From NCBI GenBank assembly GCA_036620675.1, contig JAZHEE010000002.1: a stretch of DNA of 64,000 nt. One strand, 5' to 3'. Shown here one piece after another: positions 15,566 to 25,108 of the stretch. How positions within the stretch are numbered: the stretch's first letter is position 1; each line of letters opens with the position of its first letter. Source of the stretch: Jejubacter sp036620675. GTDB taxonomy: Bacteria; Pseudomonadota; Gammaproteobacteria; Enterobacterales; Enterobacteriaceae. A program made the translations under genes and the position numbers. Under the pieces are notes generated by a model, which saw nothing but the letters and a program-made list of their open reading frames with translations, ran no database searches and was not told the origin of the DNA.

Positions 15566-16891
15566 GTGCAACAGATAGCCCGCGCTGTCGCCCTGGCATT
15601 TAACAATCTACCGCGACCTCACCGCGTGATGTTGGGGTCGCTGACAGTCGTCACATTAGCGGTCGCCGTCTGGCGACCTTATGTTTACCATCAGGAGTCC
15701 TCTTCTCCGGTTGTCAGAAGCATCGAGCTGAGTAAGGATGATATCCGCTCCCTGCTCCCGGAAGCCAGTGAGCCTATCGACACCACCGCGCCGCAAGAGG
15801 ATGAAGCCATTCCTCAGGATGAGCTGGACGATAAGGTCGCCTCCGATCAGGGGCTTCATGAATATGTCGTTTCTACCGGCGATACTCTTAGCAGCATCCT
15901 GAACCAGTATGGCATCGACATGGGCGAGATTAGTCGCCTGGCCCAGGTGGATAGGGATCTACGCGGCCTGAAAATTGGCCAACAGCTCTCCTGGACGCTG
16001 ACCGCAGACGGTAACCTCCAGAGTCTGACCTGGGAGATGTCGCGTCGCGAGACCCGCACCTATGAGCGTAGCGGCAATACTTTCAAAATGACTCGTGAAA
16101 CTCAGAAAGGAGACTGGGTTAACAACCTGATGAAGGGCACCGTCGGGGGCAGCTTCGTCTCCAGCGCCCGCTCTGCTGGCCTTACCAGCAGTGAAATCAA
16201 TGCGGTCATTAAATCGATGCAGTGGCAGATTGACTTCCGCAAACTTAAGAAAGGCGATAAGTTTGCCGTGCTGATGTCGCGCGAAATGTTTGACGGCAAG
16301 CGCGAGCAGAGCCAACTGCTGGGCGTACGTTTGCGCAGCGGCGGCAAGGATTACTACAGCATCCGCGCCGAGGACGGTAAATTCTATGATCGTAATGGTT
16401 CCGGGCTGGCCAAAGGGTTCCTGCGCTTCCCGACCACGCGTCAGTTCCGCGTTTCCTCGAACTTTAACCCGCGTCGCGTGAACCCGGTGACCGGGCGGAT
16501 CGCGCCGCACCGCGGGGTGGATTTCGCCATGCCGCAGGGCACGCCAGTGATGGCGGTCGGCGACGGCGAAGTCGTGGTCGCCAAGCGTAGCGGGGCGGCG
16601 GGTTATTATATCGCGCTGCGTCATGGCCGTTCTTATACCACCCGCTATATGCACCTCAAGAAACTGCTGGTGAAGCCGGGGCAGAAGGTGAAACGCGGCG
16701 AGCGTATCGCGCTATCCGGCAACACCGGGCGCTCTACCGGGCCGCACCTGCACTATGAAGTGTGGATCAACAAGCAGGCCGTTAACCCGCTCACGGCGAA
16801 ACTGCCGCGAACTGAAGGGCTGGTAGGTAAAGATCGCACCACCTTTATGGCGCAGGTGAAAGAGGTTACTCCGCAGTTGCGTTTTGACTGA
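15566..16891 (+). CDS. mepM: Murein DD-endopeptidase MepM
   Basis: A 441-residue M23 metallopeptidase that cuts D-Ala-mDAP cross-links to allow insertion of new peptidoglycan. The GTG start at 15566 follows a CGAGGAAG site. One membrane anchor spans about 20-38, a LysM domain (HEYVVSTGDTLSSILNQYG) lies at about 98-140, and the catalytic LytM domain is at the C-terminus with zinc ligands His315 and Asp319 (HRGVD) and His394/His396 (HLHYE). It starts 15 bases after znuA, so it may be partly co-transcribed. In E. coli MepM is degraded by Prc with NlpI; prc is also in this window. Confidence 0.97.
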   Translation: MQQIARAVALAFNNLPRPHRVMLGSLTVVTLAVAVWRPYVYHQESSSPVVRSIELSKDDIRSLLPEASEPIDTTAPQEDEAIPQDELDDKVASDQGLHEYVVSTGDTLSSILNQYGIDMGEISRLAQVDRDLRGLKIGQQLSWTLTADGNLQSLTWEMSRRETRTYERSGNTFKMTRETQKGDWVNNLMKGTVGGSFVSSARSAGLTSSEINAVIKSMQWQIDFRKLKKGDKFAVLMSREMFDGKREQSQLLGVRLRSGGKDYYSIRAEDGKFYDRNGSGLAKGFLRFPTTRQFRVSSNFNPRRVNPVTGRIAPHRGVDFAMPQGTPVMAVGDGEVVVAKRSGAAGYYIALRHGRSYTTRYMHLKKLLVKPGQKVKRGERIALSGNTGRSTGPHLHYEVWINKQAVNPLTAKLPRTEGLVGKDRTTFMAQVKEVTPQLRFD

Positions 16892-16908
16892 TTTGTCCTG
16901 TGTACCTG

Positions 16909-16938
16909 AAAGCCGGTCCTGATGGCCGGCTTTTTATT
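16909..16938 (+). terminator. Rho-independent terminator after mepM
   Basis: An AAGCCGG stem pairs with CCGGCTT around TCCTGATGG, followed by TTTTTATTTT. It lies 18 bases after the mepM stop. Confidence 0.85.
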
Positions 16939-17014
16939 TTGTCTGTTGGGCATCCGCCGCTAAAATAGCGGACAACGGTGATGATGAGTCAAATCGGCCA
17001 CGGCCGGGAAGCGA

Positions 17015-18013
17015 ATGGAAAAAGAACAAAAAGCAGAAAAGAGATCGAACATTGAATTTATTCCCCAGTTCCGCAAGGCGTTTTTACATCCGCGCTACTG
17101 GGGATCCTGGCTGGGCGCGCTGGCATTCGCCGGACTGGCCTGGACACCACCGCGCCTGCGCGATCCGCTGCTGGGCAATATTGGCCGTATCGCCGGTCGC
17201 TTCGCGAAAAGCGCCCGCCGCCGCGCGCGCATTAACCTGCTTTACTGTTTCCCGGATTTGCCGGAAGAAAAGCGTGAAGCCATTATCGACGGCATGTTTG
17301 CAACCGCCCCCCAGGCGATTGCCATGATGGCAGAACTGGGACTGCGCGATCCCGGAAAAATTCTGGCGCGGGTTGACTGGCACGGCAAAGAGATTATTGA
17401 TGAGCTACTGGCCAATAATGAAAGGGTGATTTTCCTGGTGCCCCACGGTTGGGCAGTGGATATTCCTGCGATGCTGATGGCCGCCAGCGGTCAGATGATG
17501 GCGGCGATGTTCCATAATCAGGGCAACCAACTGTTCGATTATCTGTGGAATCGGGTACGGCGCCGCTTTGGTGGCCGTATGCACGCTCGTAATGACGGCA
17601 TTAAGCCTTTTATCAGTTCGGTACGCCAGGGGTACTGGGGATACTATCTGCCGGATCAGGATCATGGTCGCGAACATAGCGAATTCGTGGATTTCTTCGG
17701 CACCTATAAGGCGACGCTGCCGGCCATCGGACGTTTGATGAAGGTGTGTAGGGCGCGAGTCGTGCCGCTATTTCCGGTCTATAACGGCGATACACACCGT
17801 CTGGATGTCTACATCCGTGCGCCGATGGACGATCTGCGCGAAGCGAATGACAACACCATCGCCCGGCGTATGAATGAAGAAGTGGAGATTTTCGTTGGCC
17901 CTCACCCCGAGCAGTACACCTGGATACTGAAGCTGCTGAAGACCCGTAAGGAAGGGGAGATTCAGCCCTATAAGCGTAAGGATTTGTGGCCAAAGGACAG
18001 GAAGAAGCCCTGA
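17015..18013 (+). CDS. lpxM: Lipid A biosynthesis myristoyltransferase LpxM
   Basis: A 332-residue late acyltransferase that adds myristate to lipid A at the inner membrane. The acyltransferase HX4D motif is His144-Asp149 in VPHGWAVDIP. One N-terminal hydrophobic segment (about 30-45) anchors the protein. The N-terminus (MEKEQKAEKRSNIEFIPQF) is about 9 residues longer than in E. coli. It shares a bidirectional terminator with convergent pykA. Confidence 0.97.
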   Translation: MEKEQKAEKRSNIEFIPQFRKAFLHPRYWGSWLGALAFAGLAWTPPRLRDPLLGNIGRIAGRFAKSARRRARINLLYCFPDLPEEKREAIIDGMFATAPQAIAMMAELGLRDPGKILARVDWHGKEIIDELLANNERVIFLVPHGWAVDIPAMLMAASGQMMAAMFHNQGNQLFDYLWNRVRRRFGGRMHARNDGIKPFISSVRQGYWGYYLPDQDHGREHSEFVDFFGTYKATLPAIGRLMKVCRARVVPLFPVYNGDTHRLDVYIRAPMDDLREANDNTIARRMNEEVEIFVGPHPEQYTWILKLLKTRKEGEIQPYKRKDLWPKDRKKP

Positions 18014-18040
18014 TTGTATAGCGTCTACGATAAGCTATAA

Positions 18041-18074
18041 AAAAAAGCCCACAGGCCTGAACTGTGGGCTTTGT
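18041..18074. terminator. Bidirectional terminator between lpxM and pykA
   Basis: AGCCCACAG pairs with CTGTGGGCT (18046-18070) around GCCTGAA. A-rich sequence lies on the left and TTTGTTATTT on the right, so it can act on both converging transcripts. Confidence 0.85.
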
Positions 18075-18090
18075 TATTTCCGGGCGGGGG

Positions 18091-19533
18091 TTATTCGACG
18101 GTCAGGATACGCACGGTATTGGTGGTGCCTACGGTGCCCATTACGTCGCCCTGGGTCACAATAACGCGATCGCCGGAAACCAGATAGCCTTTATCGCGCA
18201 GCAGGTTTACCGCATCGTGCGCGGCGGCCACTCCGTCGGTATGGGTATCGCTGTGAACCGGCGTGACGCCGCGATACAGCGAGGTCAGGTTCAGGGTGCG
18301 CTCATGGCGGGACATCGCGAAGATCGGCAGACCGGAGCTGATGCGTGAGGTCATGCGCGCGGTGCGGCCGGATTCGGTCATCGCGATGATGGCGGTGACG
18401 CCGGTTGTGTGGTTAGCCGCGTACATGGCCGACATGGCGATGGCCTCTTCCACGTTTTCGAACTGCACGTCCAGACGATGCTTGGAGACATTGACGCTGG
18501 GGATCTTCTCGGCGCCGAGGCAGACCCGGGCCATGGCCGCGACGGTTTCTGCCGGGTACTGGCCCGCAGCGGTTTCGGCGGAAAGCATGACGGCATCGGT
18601 GCCATCCAGCACGGCGTTCGCCACGTCCATCACTTCGGCGCGGGTCGGCATCGGGTTGGTGATCATCGACTCCATCATCTGAGTCGCGGTAATGACGGCA
18701 CGATTCAGCCGACGGGCGCGACGAATCAGGGTTTTCTGGATGCCAACCAGCTCCGGATCGCCTATCTCGACGCCGAGGTCGCCGCGCGCCACCATGACCG
18801 CGTCGGATGCGCGAATAATATCGTCCATGGCCTCTTCGCTGGCAACGGCCTCTGCGCGTTCGACTTTGGCGACGATGTGGGCGTCGCAGCCGGCATCGCG
18901 CGCCAGGCGGCGGGCATAGTTCAGATCCTCTCCGCAGCGCGGGAAGGAGACCGCCAGATAATCCACTCCGATTTTCGCCGCGGTAAGAATATCTGCTTTG
19001 TCTTTTTCGGTCAGCGCTTCGGCCGACAGGCCGCCACCCAGCTTGTTGATGCCTTTGTTATTAGAGAGAGGTCCGCCGACGGTGACTTCGGTAAACACTT
19101 TCATCCCCTGGACTTCCAGCACTTTCAACTGTACACGACCGTCGTCGAGCAACAGGATATCGCCCGGTACCACGTCGGCGGGCAGCCCTTTATAATCGAT
19201 GCCGACTTTTTCCCGATCGCCTTCGCCTTTTCCCAGGCCTGCGTCGAGCAGGAATTTGTCACCGATGTTGAGGAAGACTTTGCCTTCTTTAAAGGTGGAA
19301 ACACGGATTTTCGGCCCCTGGAGATCGCCCAGGATGGCAACATGACGTCCCAGCCGCGCCGCAATTTCGCGGACCTTGTTGGCGCGCAGCAGGTGATCTT
19401 CTGCGCTACCGTGAGAAAAGTTCATGCGCACCACATTGGCACCAGCGGCGATAACCTTTTCCAGATTATTGTCGCGATCGGTAGCCGGGCCTAAGGTGGT
19501 AACGATTTTAGTTCTGCGTAGCCGTCTGGACAT
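18091..19533 (-). CDS. pykA: Pyruvate kinase II
   Basis: A 480-residue pyruvate kinase of the AMP-activated PykA type, making ATP and pyruvate from PEP and ADP. Family stretches include TLGPATDRDNN near the N-terminus, RMNFSHGS (about 35-42), ARGDLGVEIG and the metal/substrate loop ITATQMMESM. The length equals that of E. coli PykA. It lies 125 bases downstream of hexR in the same direction, with its own upstream space; HexR controls pykA-type genes in many proteobacteria, but I see no clear box here. Confidence 0.97.
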   Translation of the reverse strand: MSRRLRRTKIVTTLGPATDRDNNLEKVIAAGANVVRMNFSHGSAEDHLLRANKVREIAARLGRHVAILGDLQGPKIRVSTFKEGKVFLNIGDKFLLDAGLGKGEGDREKVGIDYKGLPADVVPGDILLLDDGRVQLKVLEVQGMKVFTEVTVGGPLSNNKGINKLGGGLSAEALTEKDKADILTAAKIGVDYLAVSFPRCGEDLNYARRLARDAGCDAHIVAKVERAEAVASEEAMDDIIRASDAVMVARGDLGVEIGDPELVGIQKTLIRRARRLNRAVITATQMMESMITNPMPTRAEVMDVANAVLDGTDAVMLSAETAAGQYPAETVAAMARVCLGAEKIPSVNVSKHRLDVQFENVEEAIAMSAMYAANHTTGVTAIIAMTESGRTARMTSRISSGLPIFAMSRHERTLNLTSLYRGVTPVHSDTHTDGVAAAHDAVNLLRDKGYLVSGDRVIVTQGDVMGTVGTTNTVRILTVE

Positions 19534-19658
19534 GTATTACTCCGTTGACTGAAACAACTCGGTGTTGCTTGAATAGAATTCGGTTGTTCGGACTTGTTAC
19601 TCTTAACCTAACCGAACAGCCTGCTAAGTTACATCTTTGTTATAAAAAATTAACCGAT

Positions 19659-20528
19659 TTATTGTGTGTTATCCGGCAAAAACAGCCCTTTATCAAAGCG
19701 CGATTCGCGCAGGGCTTCCTTGACCCGCTTCAAGTTCTCCCTGAATTTTGGGCCGCGGCGCAGGATAAAACCGGTGGCCAGCGTATCGAGTAACGTGAGC
19801 TGCGCCAGGCGAGATATCATCGGTATATAGACATCGGTGTCTTCTGGTACTTCCGGCAGCAGGCTAAGACCTGCCTCTTGCGCCAGCGGCGAGTCTGGGC
19901 TGGTAATGGCTATCACCATCACGTCATTGTCGCGAGCCAGTCTGGCAAGCTCAACCATCTGCCGGGTTCGCCCGGTATGGGAGATCAATACCAGTACGTC
20001 GCCGCTGCCGCCGTTGATGCAGTTCATGCGCTGTACCACGATATCGTCGGAATAGAAGACCGGTACATTGAAGCGCAAAAATTTGTTCATGGCGTCGTGG
20101 GCTACGACGGCCGAAGCGCCAAGCCCGAAGAAAGTAATGCGTCGGGCCTGGCTCAGCCAGTCCACGGCGCGATTAATGGTCTGCATATCCAGAGTCTGGC
20201 GTACCTGATCAAGACAGGCCATCGCTGATTCGAAAATTTTACCGGTGTAAGCCTCGACGCTATCATTTTCATCAACGCTGCGGCTGACCCAGGGGGTTCC
20301 ACTGGCCAGGCTTTGGGCCAGATGCAGCTTAAAGTCGGGAAAGCCCCGGGTTTCCATTCGGCGACAAAAGCGGTTGACGGTGGGCTCGCTTACCCCGGCG
20401 CTGGCGGCAAGTGCTGCGATACTCGAATGGATGGCGCGTTGAGGCGCCTGTAAAATGGCGTCAGCGACCTTACGCTCGGATTTGCTCAGCCTTTCCCGCT
20501 GAGCCCGGATATTTTCCAGCATATTCAT
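19659..20528 (-). CDS. hexR: RpiR-family transcription regulator HexR
   Basis: A 289-residue regulator with an N-terminal helix-turn-helix domain (about 1-77, with VSEPTVNRFCRRM) and a C-terminal SIS sugar-phosphate-binding domain (about 125-265, with FFGLGASAVVAHDA and LISHTGRT). HexR binds KDPG and controls zwf, edd-eda and glycolytic genes. I used the ATG of MNMLENIRAQ at 20528, which matches E. coli; a GTG six codons upstream is an alternative. It is divergent from zwf, whose promoter region carries a HexR palindrome. Confidence 0.94.
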   Translation of the reverse strand: MNMLENIRAQRERLSKSERKVADAILQAPQRAIHSSIAALAASAGVSEPTVNRFCRRMETRGFPDFKLHLAQSLASGTPWVSRSVDENDSVEAYTGKIFESAMACLDQVRQTLDMQTINRAVDWLSQARRITFFGLGASAVVAHDAMNKFLRFNVPVFYSDDIVVQRMNCINGGSGDVLVLISHTGRTRQMVELARLARDNDVMVIAITSPDSPLAQEAGLSLLPEVPEDTDVYIPMISRLAQLTLLDTLATGFILRRGPKFRENLKRVKEALRESRFDKGLFLPDNTQ

Positions 20529-20792
20529 AGTGAATGAGGCACTCACGGCTAGTTACGATGCCGCAGCAGGCGGCATCCTGTGTGACTCTGGCAAGAATAC
20601 CTTTTTCGGGGACGTCTGCGGGTATCAAAATGGTCAAAGCTGTTGTTTTTTTTCATTACTTGATCGTAGTCGGGTTTTTGTTCTTTGGTGGCAACCGGCC
20701 TGATAGCGCTTTACGATAGCGACACCTGGCGATTTCTGTGGCGAAAGGCACGGGGTGTATTCGCCTCACTAACAAAATGAAGTACAGTGCAT

Positions 20793-20807
20793 TGTAATAA
20801 AATTACA
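20793..20807. promoter_or_regulatory. HexR operator upstream of zwf
   Basis: TGTAATAAAATTACA is a near-perfect match to the HexR palindrome (TGTAATTAAATTACA), 44 bases before the zwf start. KDPG binding would release HexR and induce zwf. The rest of the 323-base hexR-zwf gap shows no further gene; it contains an AT-rich stretch with TTGTTTTTTTTCATTACTTG (20643-20662) and an unassigned promoter region. Confidence 0.85.
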
Positions 20808-20851
20808 AGCGGTCTGGCATAAGCCGGGCCAGCCGAAACGAGGAGAGAGAT

Positions 20852-22330
20852 ATGGCGGTAACGCAAACAGCCCAGGCATGCGACCTGGTCATTTTCGGCG
20901 CAAAAGGCGACCTTGCGCGCCGTAAACTGCTGCCTTCCCTGTATCAGTTAGAAAAGGCGGGCCAGATTCATCCCGATACGCGTATTCTGGGCGTGGGGCG
21001 CGCGGACTGGGACAAAGAAGCCTATATCAAAGTGGTGCGCGAAGCGCTTGAAACCTTCATGAAAGAGCCGATCGACGAAACGCTGTGGGGGACTTTGAGT
21101 GGTCGTCTTGATTTCTGCAATCTGGATGTGAACGACAAAAAAGGCTTTACCCGGCTGGGTAAGATGCTCGATCAGCAAAACCGCGTCACCATTAACTACT
21201 TTGCTATGCCGCCCAGCACCTTTGGCGCTATCTGTCAGGGACTGGGCGCGGCGAAGCTGAATGCCAAACCGGCTCGCGTGGTGATGGAAAAACCGCTGGG
21301 CACGTCGCTGGCAACCTCGCGCGAAATCAATGATCAGGTGGGTGAATTCTTTGAAGAATGTCAGGTCTATCGTATCGACCACTATCTGGGTAAAGAGACG
21401 GTGCTTAACCTGCTGGCGCTGCGCTTTGCCAACTCGCTGTTCGTGAATAACTGGGATAACCGCACCATCGACCACGTAGAGATCACCGTAGCTGAAGAGG
21501 TGGGCATTGAAGGGCGCTGGGGGTATTTCGATCAGGCCGGACAGATGCGCGATATGGTACAGAACCACCTGTTACAGATTCTGTGCATGATCGCCATGTC
21601 GCCGCCGGCCGACCTGACGGCTGACCACATCCGCAACGAGAAAGTGAAGGTATTGCAGTCCCTGCGCCGCATCGATCGTACTAACGTGCGCGATAAAACG
21701 GTGCGCGGTCAGTACACCTCGGGTTTCGCTCAGGGGAAAAAAGTGCCGGGCTATCTGGACGAAGAGGGCGCCAATAAGAGCAGCAATACCGAAACCTTTG
21801 TGGCTATTCGGGTGGATATTGATAACTGGCGCTGGTCCGGCGTGCCCTTCTATCTGCGTACCGGCAAGCGTTTGCCGACCAAGTGCTCAGAAGTGGTGGT
21901 CTACTTTAAGAACCCGGCCCTTAACCTGTTTAAAGAGTCCTGGCAGGAGCTGCCCCAGAATAAGCTGACTATTCGTCTGCAGCCGGATGAAGGGGTGGAT
22001 ATCCAGATCCTGAATAAAGTGCCCGGTCTTGATCATAAGCACAATCTGCAGACCACCAAGCTGGATCTGAGCTATTCCGAAACCTTCAACCAGACCCACC
22101 TGGCGGATGCCTATGAAAGGCTGCTGCTGGAAACCATGCGCGGCATCCAGGCGCTGTTTGTACGTCGCGATGAAGTGGAAGAAGCATGGAAATGGGTGGA
22201 CTCCATCACCGAAGCCTGGGCGGCGGATAACGATGCGCCCAAGCCATATCAGGCCGGTACCTGGGGGCCCGTTGCCTCTGTGGCAATGATCACCCGCGAC
22301 GGTCGTTCCTGGAATGAGTTTGAGTCCTGA
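20852..22330 (+). CDS. zwf: Glucose-6-phosphate 1-dehydrogenase
   Basis: A 492-residue enzyme that oxidises glucose 6-phosphate to 6-phosphogluconolactone with NADP, entering the pentose-phosphate and Entner-Doudoroff routes. The Rossmann stretch FGAKGDLARRKL is at about 15-26, and the active-site motif RIDHYLGKE begins at 174. A GAGGAGAGAG ribosome site precedes the ATG. Upstream lies the HexR box; downstream a GntR-like palindrome and terminator separate it from edd. Confidence 0.98.
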   Translation: MAVTQTAQACDLVIFGAKGDLARRKLLPSLYQLEKAGQIHPDTRILGVGRADWDKEAYIKVVREALETFMKEPIDETLWGTLSGRLDFCNLDVNDKKGFTRLGKMLDQQNRVTINYFAMPPSTFGAICQGLGAAKLNAKPARVVMEKPLGTSLATSREINDQVGEFFEECQVYRIDHYLGKETVLNLLALRFANSLFVNNWDNRTIDHVEITVAEEVGIEGRWGYFDQAGQMRDMVQNHLLQILCMIAMSPPADLTADHIRNEKVKVLQSLRRIDRTNVRDKTVRGQYTSGFAQGKKVPGYLDEEGANKSSNTETFVAIRVDIDNWRWSGVPFYLRTGKRLPTKCSEVVVYFKNPALNLFKESWQELPQNKLTIRLQPDEGVDIQILNKVPGLDHKHNLQTTKLDLSYSETFNQTHLADAYERLLLETMRGIQALFVRRDEVEEAWKWVDSITEAWAADNDAPKPYQAGTWGPVASVAMITRDGRSWNEFES

Positions 22331-22355
22331 TGGTCGCGATCTCGATACGCGGTTA

Positions 22356-22371
22356 TTTTACCGGTAACATG
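22356..22371. promoter_or_regulatory. GntR-like operator between zwf and edd
   Basis: TTTTACCGGTAACATG contains the symmetric core TTACCGGTAA (22358-22367) and resembles the gluconate repressor site ATGTTACCSGTAACAT. In E. coli GntR controls the edd-eda promoter located between zwf and edd. Here the palindrome lies before the zwf terminator hairpin, about 195 bases from the edd start. Confidence 0.55.
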
Positions 22372-22406
22372 ATCTGACTCAGCAGAGTTGAAAATTTTTT
22401 CGTTTT

Positions 22407-22441
22407 AAAGCCCCGACCGGATTCACCGGCGGGGCTTTTTT
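22407..22441 (+). terminator. Rho-independent terminator after zwf
   Basis: AAGCCCCGACCGG pairs with CCGGCGGGGCTT (one mismatch) around ATTCA, then TTTTTTC. It lies about 80 bases after the zwf stop and downstream of the GntR-like palindrome. From here to edd no second clear operator is visible. Confidence 0.85.
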
Positions 22442-22565
22442 CATTACACTGGCTGAAGCGATTTTGCCTTAGTGGTGCGGGGGAGAAGTGATAAACCGGC
22501 AGAGCCGCTTTATCTTATGCTTCGCACCAGCCGCCTGACGGCGACACAGATAATGAGGACCCTTT

Positions 22566-24377
22566 ATGAACCCGACAATGTTACGCGTAACAAATCGCAT
22601 TATCGAGCGCTCGCGCCCGACCCGGGAAGCCTACCTGGCCCGCATAGAACAGGCGAAGAGCGGCACTGTCCGGCGCTCGCAGCTGGCCTGCGGCAATCTG
22701 GCGCATGGTTTCGCGGCCTGTCAGCCGGGAGATAAAGCCTCACTGAAAAGCATGTTGCATAACGATATCGCCATTATCACCGCATACAACGACATGCTGT
22801 CGGCGCATCAGCCCTATGAAAACTACCCTGATAAAATCCGCAAGGCGCTGCATGAAGTGGGCGCAGTAGGGCAGGTGGCCGGCGGCGTTCCGGCGATGTG
22901 CGATGGCGTGACTCAGGGGCAGGACGGTATGGAGCTATCGCTACTGAGCCGTGAAGTGATCGCCATGTCTGCGGCGGTGGGGCTGTCGCACAATATGTTC
23001 GACGGCGCGTTGTTCCTTGGGGTTTGCGACAAGATCGTTCCCGGACTGGTGATGGCCGCGCTCTCTTTTGGCCATCTGCCATCGATTCTGATTCCCTCTG
23101 GCCCGATGGCCAGTGGCCTGCCAAACAAAGAAAAAGTGCGTATTCGTCAGCTGTATGCCGAAGGTAAAGTGGATCGCATGGCGCTGCTGGAAGCCGAAGC
23201 CGCCTCCTACCATGCGCCCGGCACCTGTACCTTCTACGGTACGGCGAACACCAACCAGATGGTGGTGGAATTTATGGGTATGCAGTTACCAGGCTCTTCC
23301 TTTATTCAGCCGGATGCGCCGCTGCGCGACGCGCTGACCGCGGCGGCGGCTCAGCAGGTGACCCGAATGACCGGCAACGGTAACGACTGGATGCCGCTCG
23401 GTAAGATGATCGACGAAAAAGTGGTGGTTAACGGCATCGTAGCGCTGCTGGCAACCGGCGGCTCCACCAACCACACCATGCATCTGGTCGCGATGGCGCG
23501 CGCTGCCGGTATTATCATCAACTGGGACGATTTCTCTGAGCTTTCCGATGTGGTACCGCTGCTGGCACGTCTGTATCCCAATGGCCCGGCGGACATCAAT
23601 CACTTCCAGGCGGCGGGCGGCGTACCGGTGCTGATGCGCGAACTGCTGAAGGGCGGTCTGCTACACGAAGAGGTCAACACTGTAGCGGGCCGCGGGCTCA
23701 AACACTACCTCATGGAGCCGTGGCTGAATAACGGCAAACTGGACTGGCGCGAAGGCGCGGATGGCCCGCTGGATCCTGAGGTTATCGCCACCTTCGATAA
23801 CCCCTTCTCCCACCACGGTGGTACCAAAGTGCTGAGTGGCAACCTCGGTCGCGCCGTAATGAAGACTTCCGCAGTGCCGCTGGAAAATCAGGTGATTGAA
23901 GCGCCAGCTGTAATTTTTGAAAGCCAGCACGATGTGGTGCCGGCCTTCGAAGCCGGCAAACTGGATCGCGACTGTGTAGTGGTGGTGCGCCATCAGGGGC
24001 CGAAAGCGAACGGAATGCCAGAATTACATAAACTCATGCCGCCACTTGGTGTATTATTGGACCGCGGTTTCAAAATCGCGCTGGTGACCGACGGACGCCT
24101 GTCCGGCGCCTCAGGAAAGGTTCCTTCCGCCATTCACGTAACGCCGGAAGCCTGGGATGGCGGAGTGCTGGCGAAGGTTCGCGAGGGCGATATGATTCGG
24201 GTCAACGGCCAGACTGGCGAGCTCCGGCTACTGGTGGATGATAACGAACTGGCCGAACGCCCCCCTGAGCACCCGGATCTCAGCGCCATGCGCATCGGTA
24301 CCGGGCGCGAACTGTTTGGCGCGCTGCGTGAAAAACTGTCCGGTGCCGAGCAGGGGGCTACCTGTATTACTTTTTAA
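22566..24377 (+). CDS. edd: 6-Phosphogluconate dehydratase
   Basis: A 603-residue member of the IlvD/Edd family that dehydrates 6-phosphogluconate to KDPG in the Entner-Doudoroff pathway, using an iron-sulfur cluster. Cysteines in MCDGVTQGQ and GVCDKIVPG sit in the cluster-binding regions, and LATGGSTNHT and GRLSGASGKVPSA are family signatures. It precedes eda by 52 bases, the standard operon. Confidence 0.97.
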   Translation: MNPTMLRVTNRIIERSRPTREAYLARIEQAKSGTVRRSQLACGNLAHGFAACQPGDKASLKSMLHNDIAIITAYNDMLSAHQPYENYPDKIRKALHEVGAVGQVAGGVPAMCDGVTQGQDGMELSLLSREVIAMSAAVGLSHNMFDGALFLGVCDKIVPGLVMAALSFGHLPSILIPSGPMASGLPNKEKVRIRQLYAEGKVDRMALLEAEAASYHAPGTCTFYGTANTNQMVVEFMGMQLPGSSFIQPDAPLRDALTAAAAQQVTRMTGNGNDWMPLGKMIDEKVVVNGIVALLATGGSTNHTMHLVAMARAAGIIINWDDFSELSDVVPLLARLYPNGPADINHFQAAGGVPVLMRELLKGGLLHEEVNTVAGRGLKHYLMEPWLNNGKLDWREGADGPLDPEVIATFDNPFSHHGGTKVLSGNLGRAVMKTSAVPLENQVIEAPAVIFESQHDVVPAFEAGKLDRDCVVVVRHQGPKANGMPELHKLMPPLGVLLDRGFKIALVTDGRLSGASGKVPSAIHVTPEAWDGGVLAKVREGDMIRVNGQTGELRLLVDDNELAERPPEHPDLSAMRIGTGRELFGALREKLSGAEQGATCITF

Positions 24378-24429
24378 ATCCCGCACGTTGCGGGGTAGAA
24401 AGATTAACCTTCACGGGAGAGATTCTCTG

Positions 24430-25071
24430 ATGAATAACTGGAAAACGAGTGCGGAACAGATCCTGAAGAGCGGTCCGGTTGTACCGGTCATCGTGGTCAA
24501 AAAGCTGGAGCATGCGGTACCGATGGCCAAAGCGCTGGTCGAAGGCGGGGTTCGCGTTCTGGAAGTGACCCTGCGTACTGAGTGTGCGCTGGAAGCTATC
24601 CGTCTGATTGCGAAGGAAGTTCCGGAAGCCATCGTGGGTGCGGGCACGGTCATCAACCCACAGCAGCTGGCGGACGTTACCGCCGCTGGCGCGCAGTTCG
24701 CCATCAGCCCGGGCCTGACCGAGCCGCTGCTGAAGGCTGCCACCGAAGGTACGATTCCGTTGATTCCTGGCATCAGCACCGTTTCTGAACTGATGCTGGG
24801 CATGGACTACGGTCTGCGTGAGTTTAAATTCTTCCCGGCTGAAGCTAACGGCGGCGTGAAGGCGCTGCAGGCTATCGCGGGGCCGTTCTCTCAGGTGCGT
24901 TTCTGCCCGACTGGCGGTATCTCGCCGGCTAACTACCGCGACTATCTGGCGCTGCCGAGCGTGCTGTGCATCGGCGGCTCCTGGCTGGTGCCGGGCGATG
25001 CCCTGGAGTCTGGCGACTACGCGTGTATTACCCGGATTGCGCGTGAAGCCGTGGAAGGCGCGAAGCAGTAA
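24430..25071 (+). CDS. eda: KHG/KDPG aldolase
   Basis: A 213-residue class I aldolase trimer that splits KDPG to pyruvate and glyceraldehyde 3-phosphate. The start MNNWKTSAEQILKSG at 24430 follows CACGGGAGAG and gives the E. coli length. The Schiff-base lysine is K133 in EFKFFPAE, with the glutamate of VLEVTLRTE also conserved. It ends the edd-eda operon and is convergent with purT. Confidence 0.97.
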   Translation: MNNWKTSAEQILKSGPVVPVIVVKKLEHAVPMAKALVEGGVRVLEVTLRTECALEAIRLIAKEVPEAIVGAGTVINPQQLADVTAAGAQFAISPGLTEPLLKAATEGTIPLIPGISTVSELMLGMDYGLREFKFFPAEANGGVKALQAIAGPFSQVRFCPTGGISPANYRDYLALPSVLCIGGSWLVPGDALESGDYACITRIAREAVEGAKQ

Positions 25072-25077
25072 TCTTCT

Positions 25078-25101
25078 GGCCCTCTCCATCCGGGGAGGGC
25101 C
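25078..25101. terminator. Hairpin between convergent eda and purT
   Basis: GGCCCTC-T-CC pairs with GG-G-GAGGGCC around ATCC. There is no T-run, so it is better seen as a 3'-end-stabilising structure or part of a weak bidirectional terminator. It resembles the palindrome at 12972. Confidence 0.5.
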
Positions 25102-25108
25102 GCTTAAC

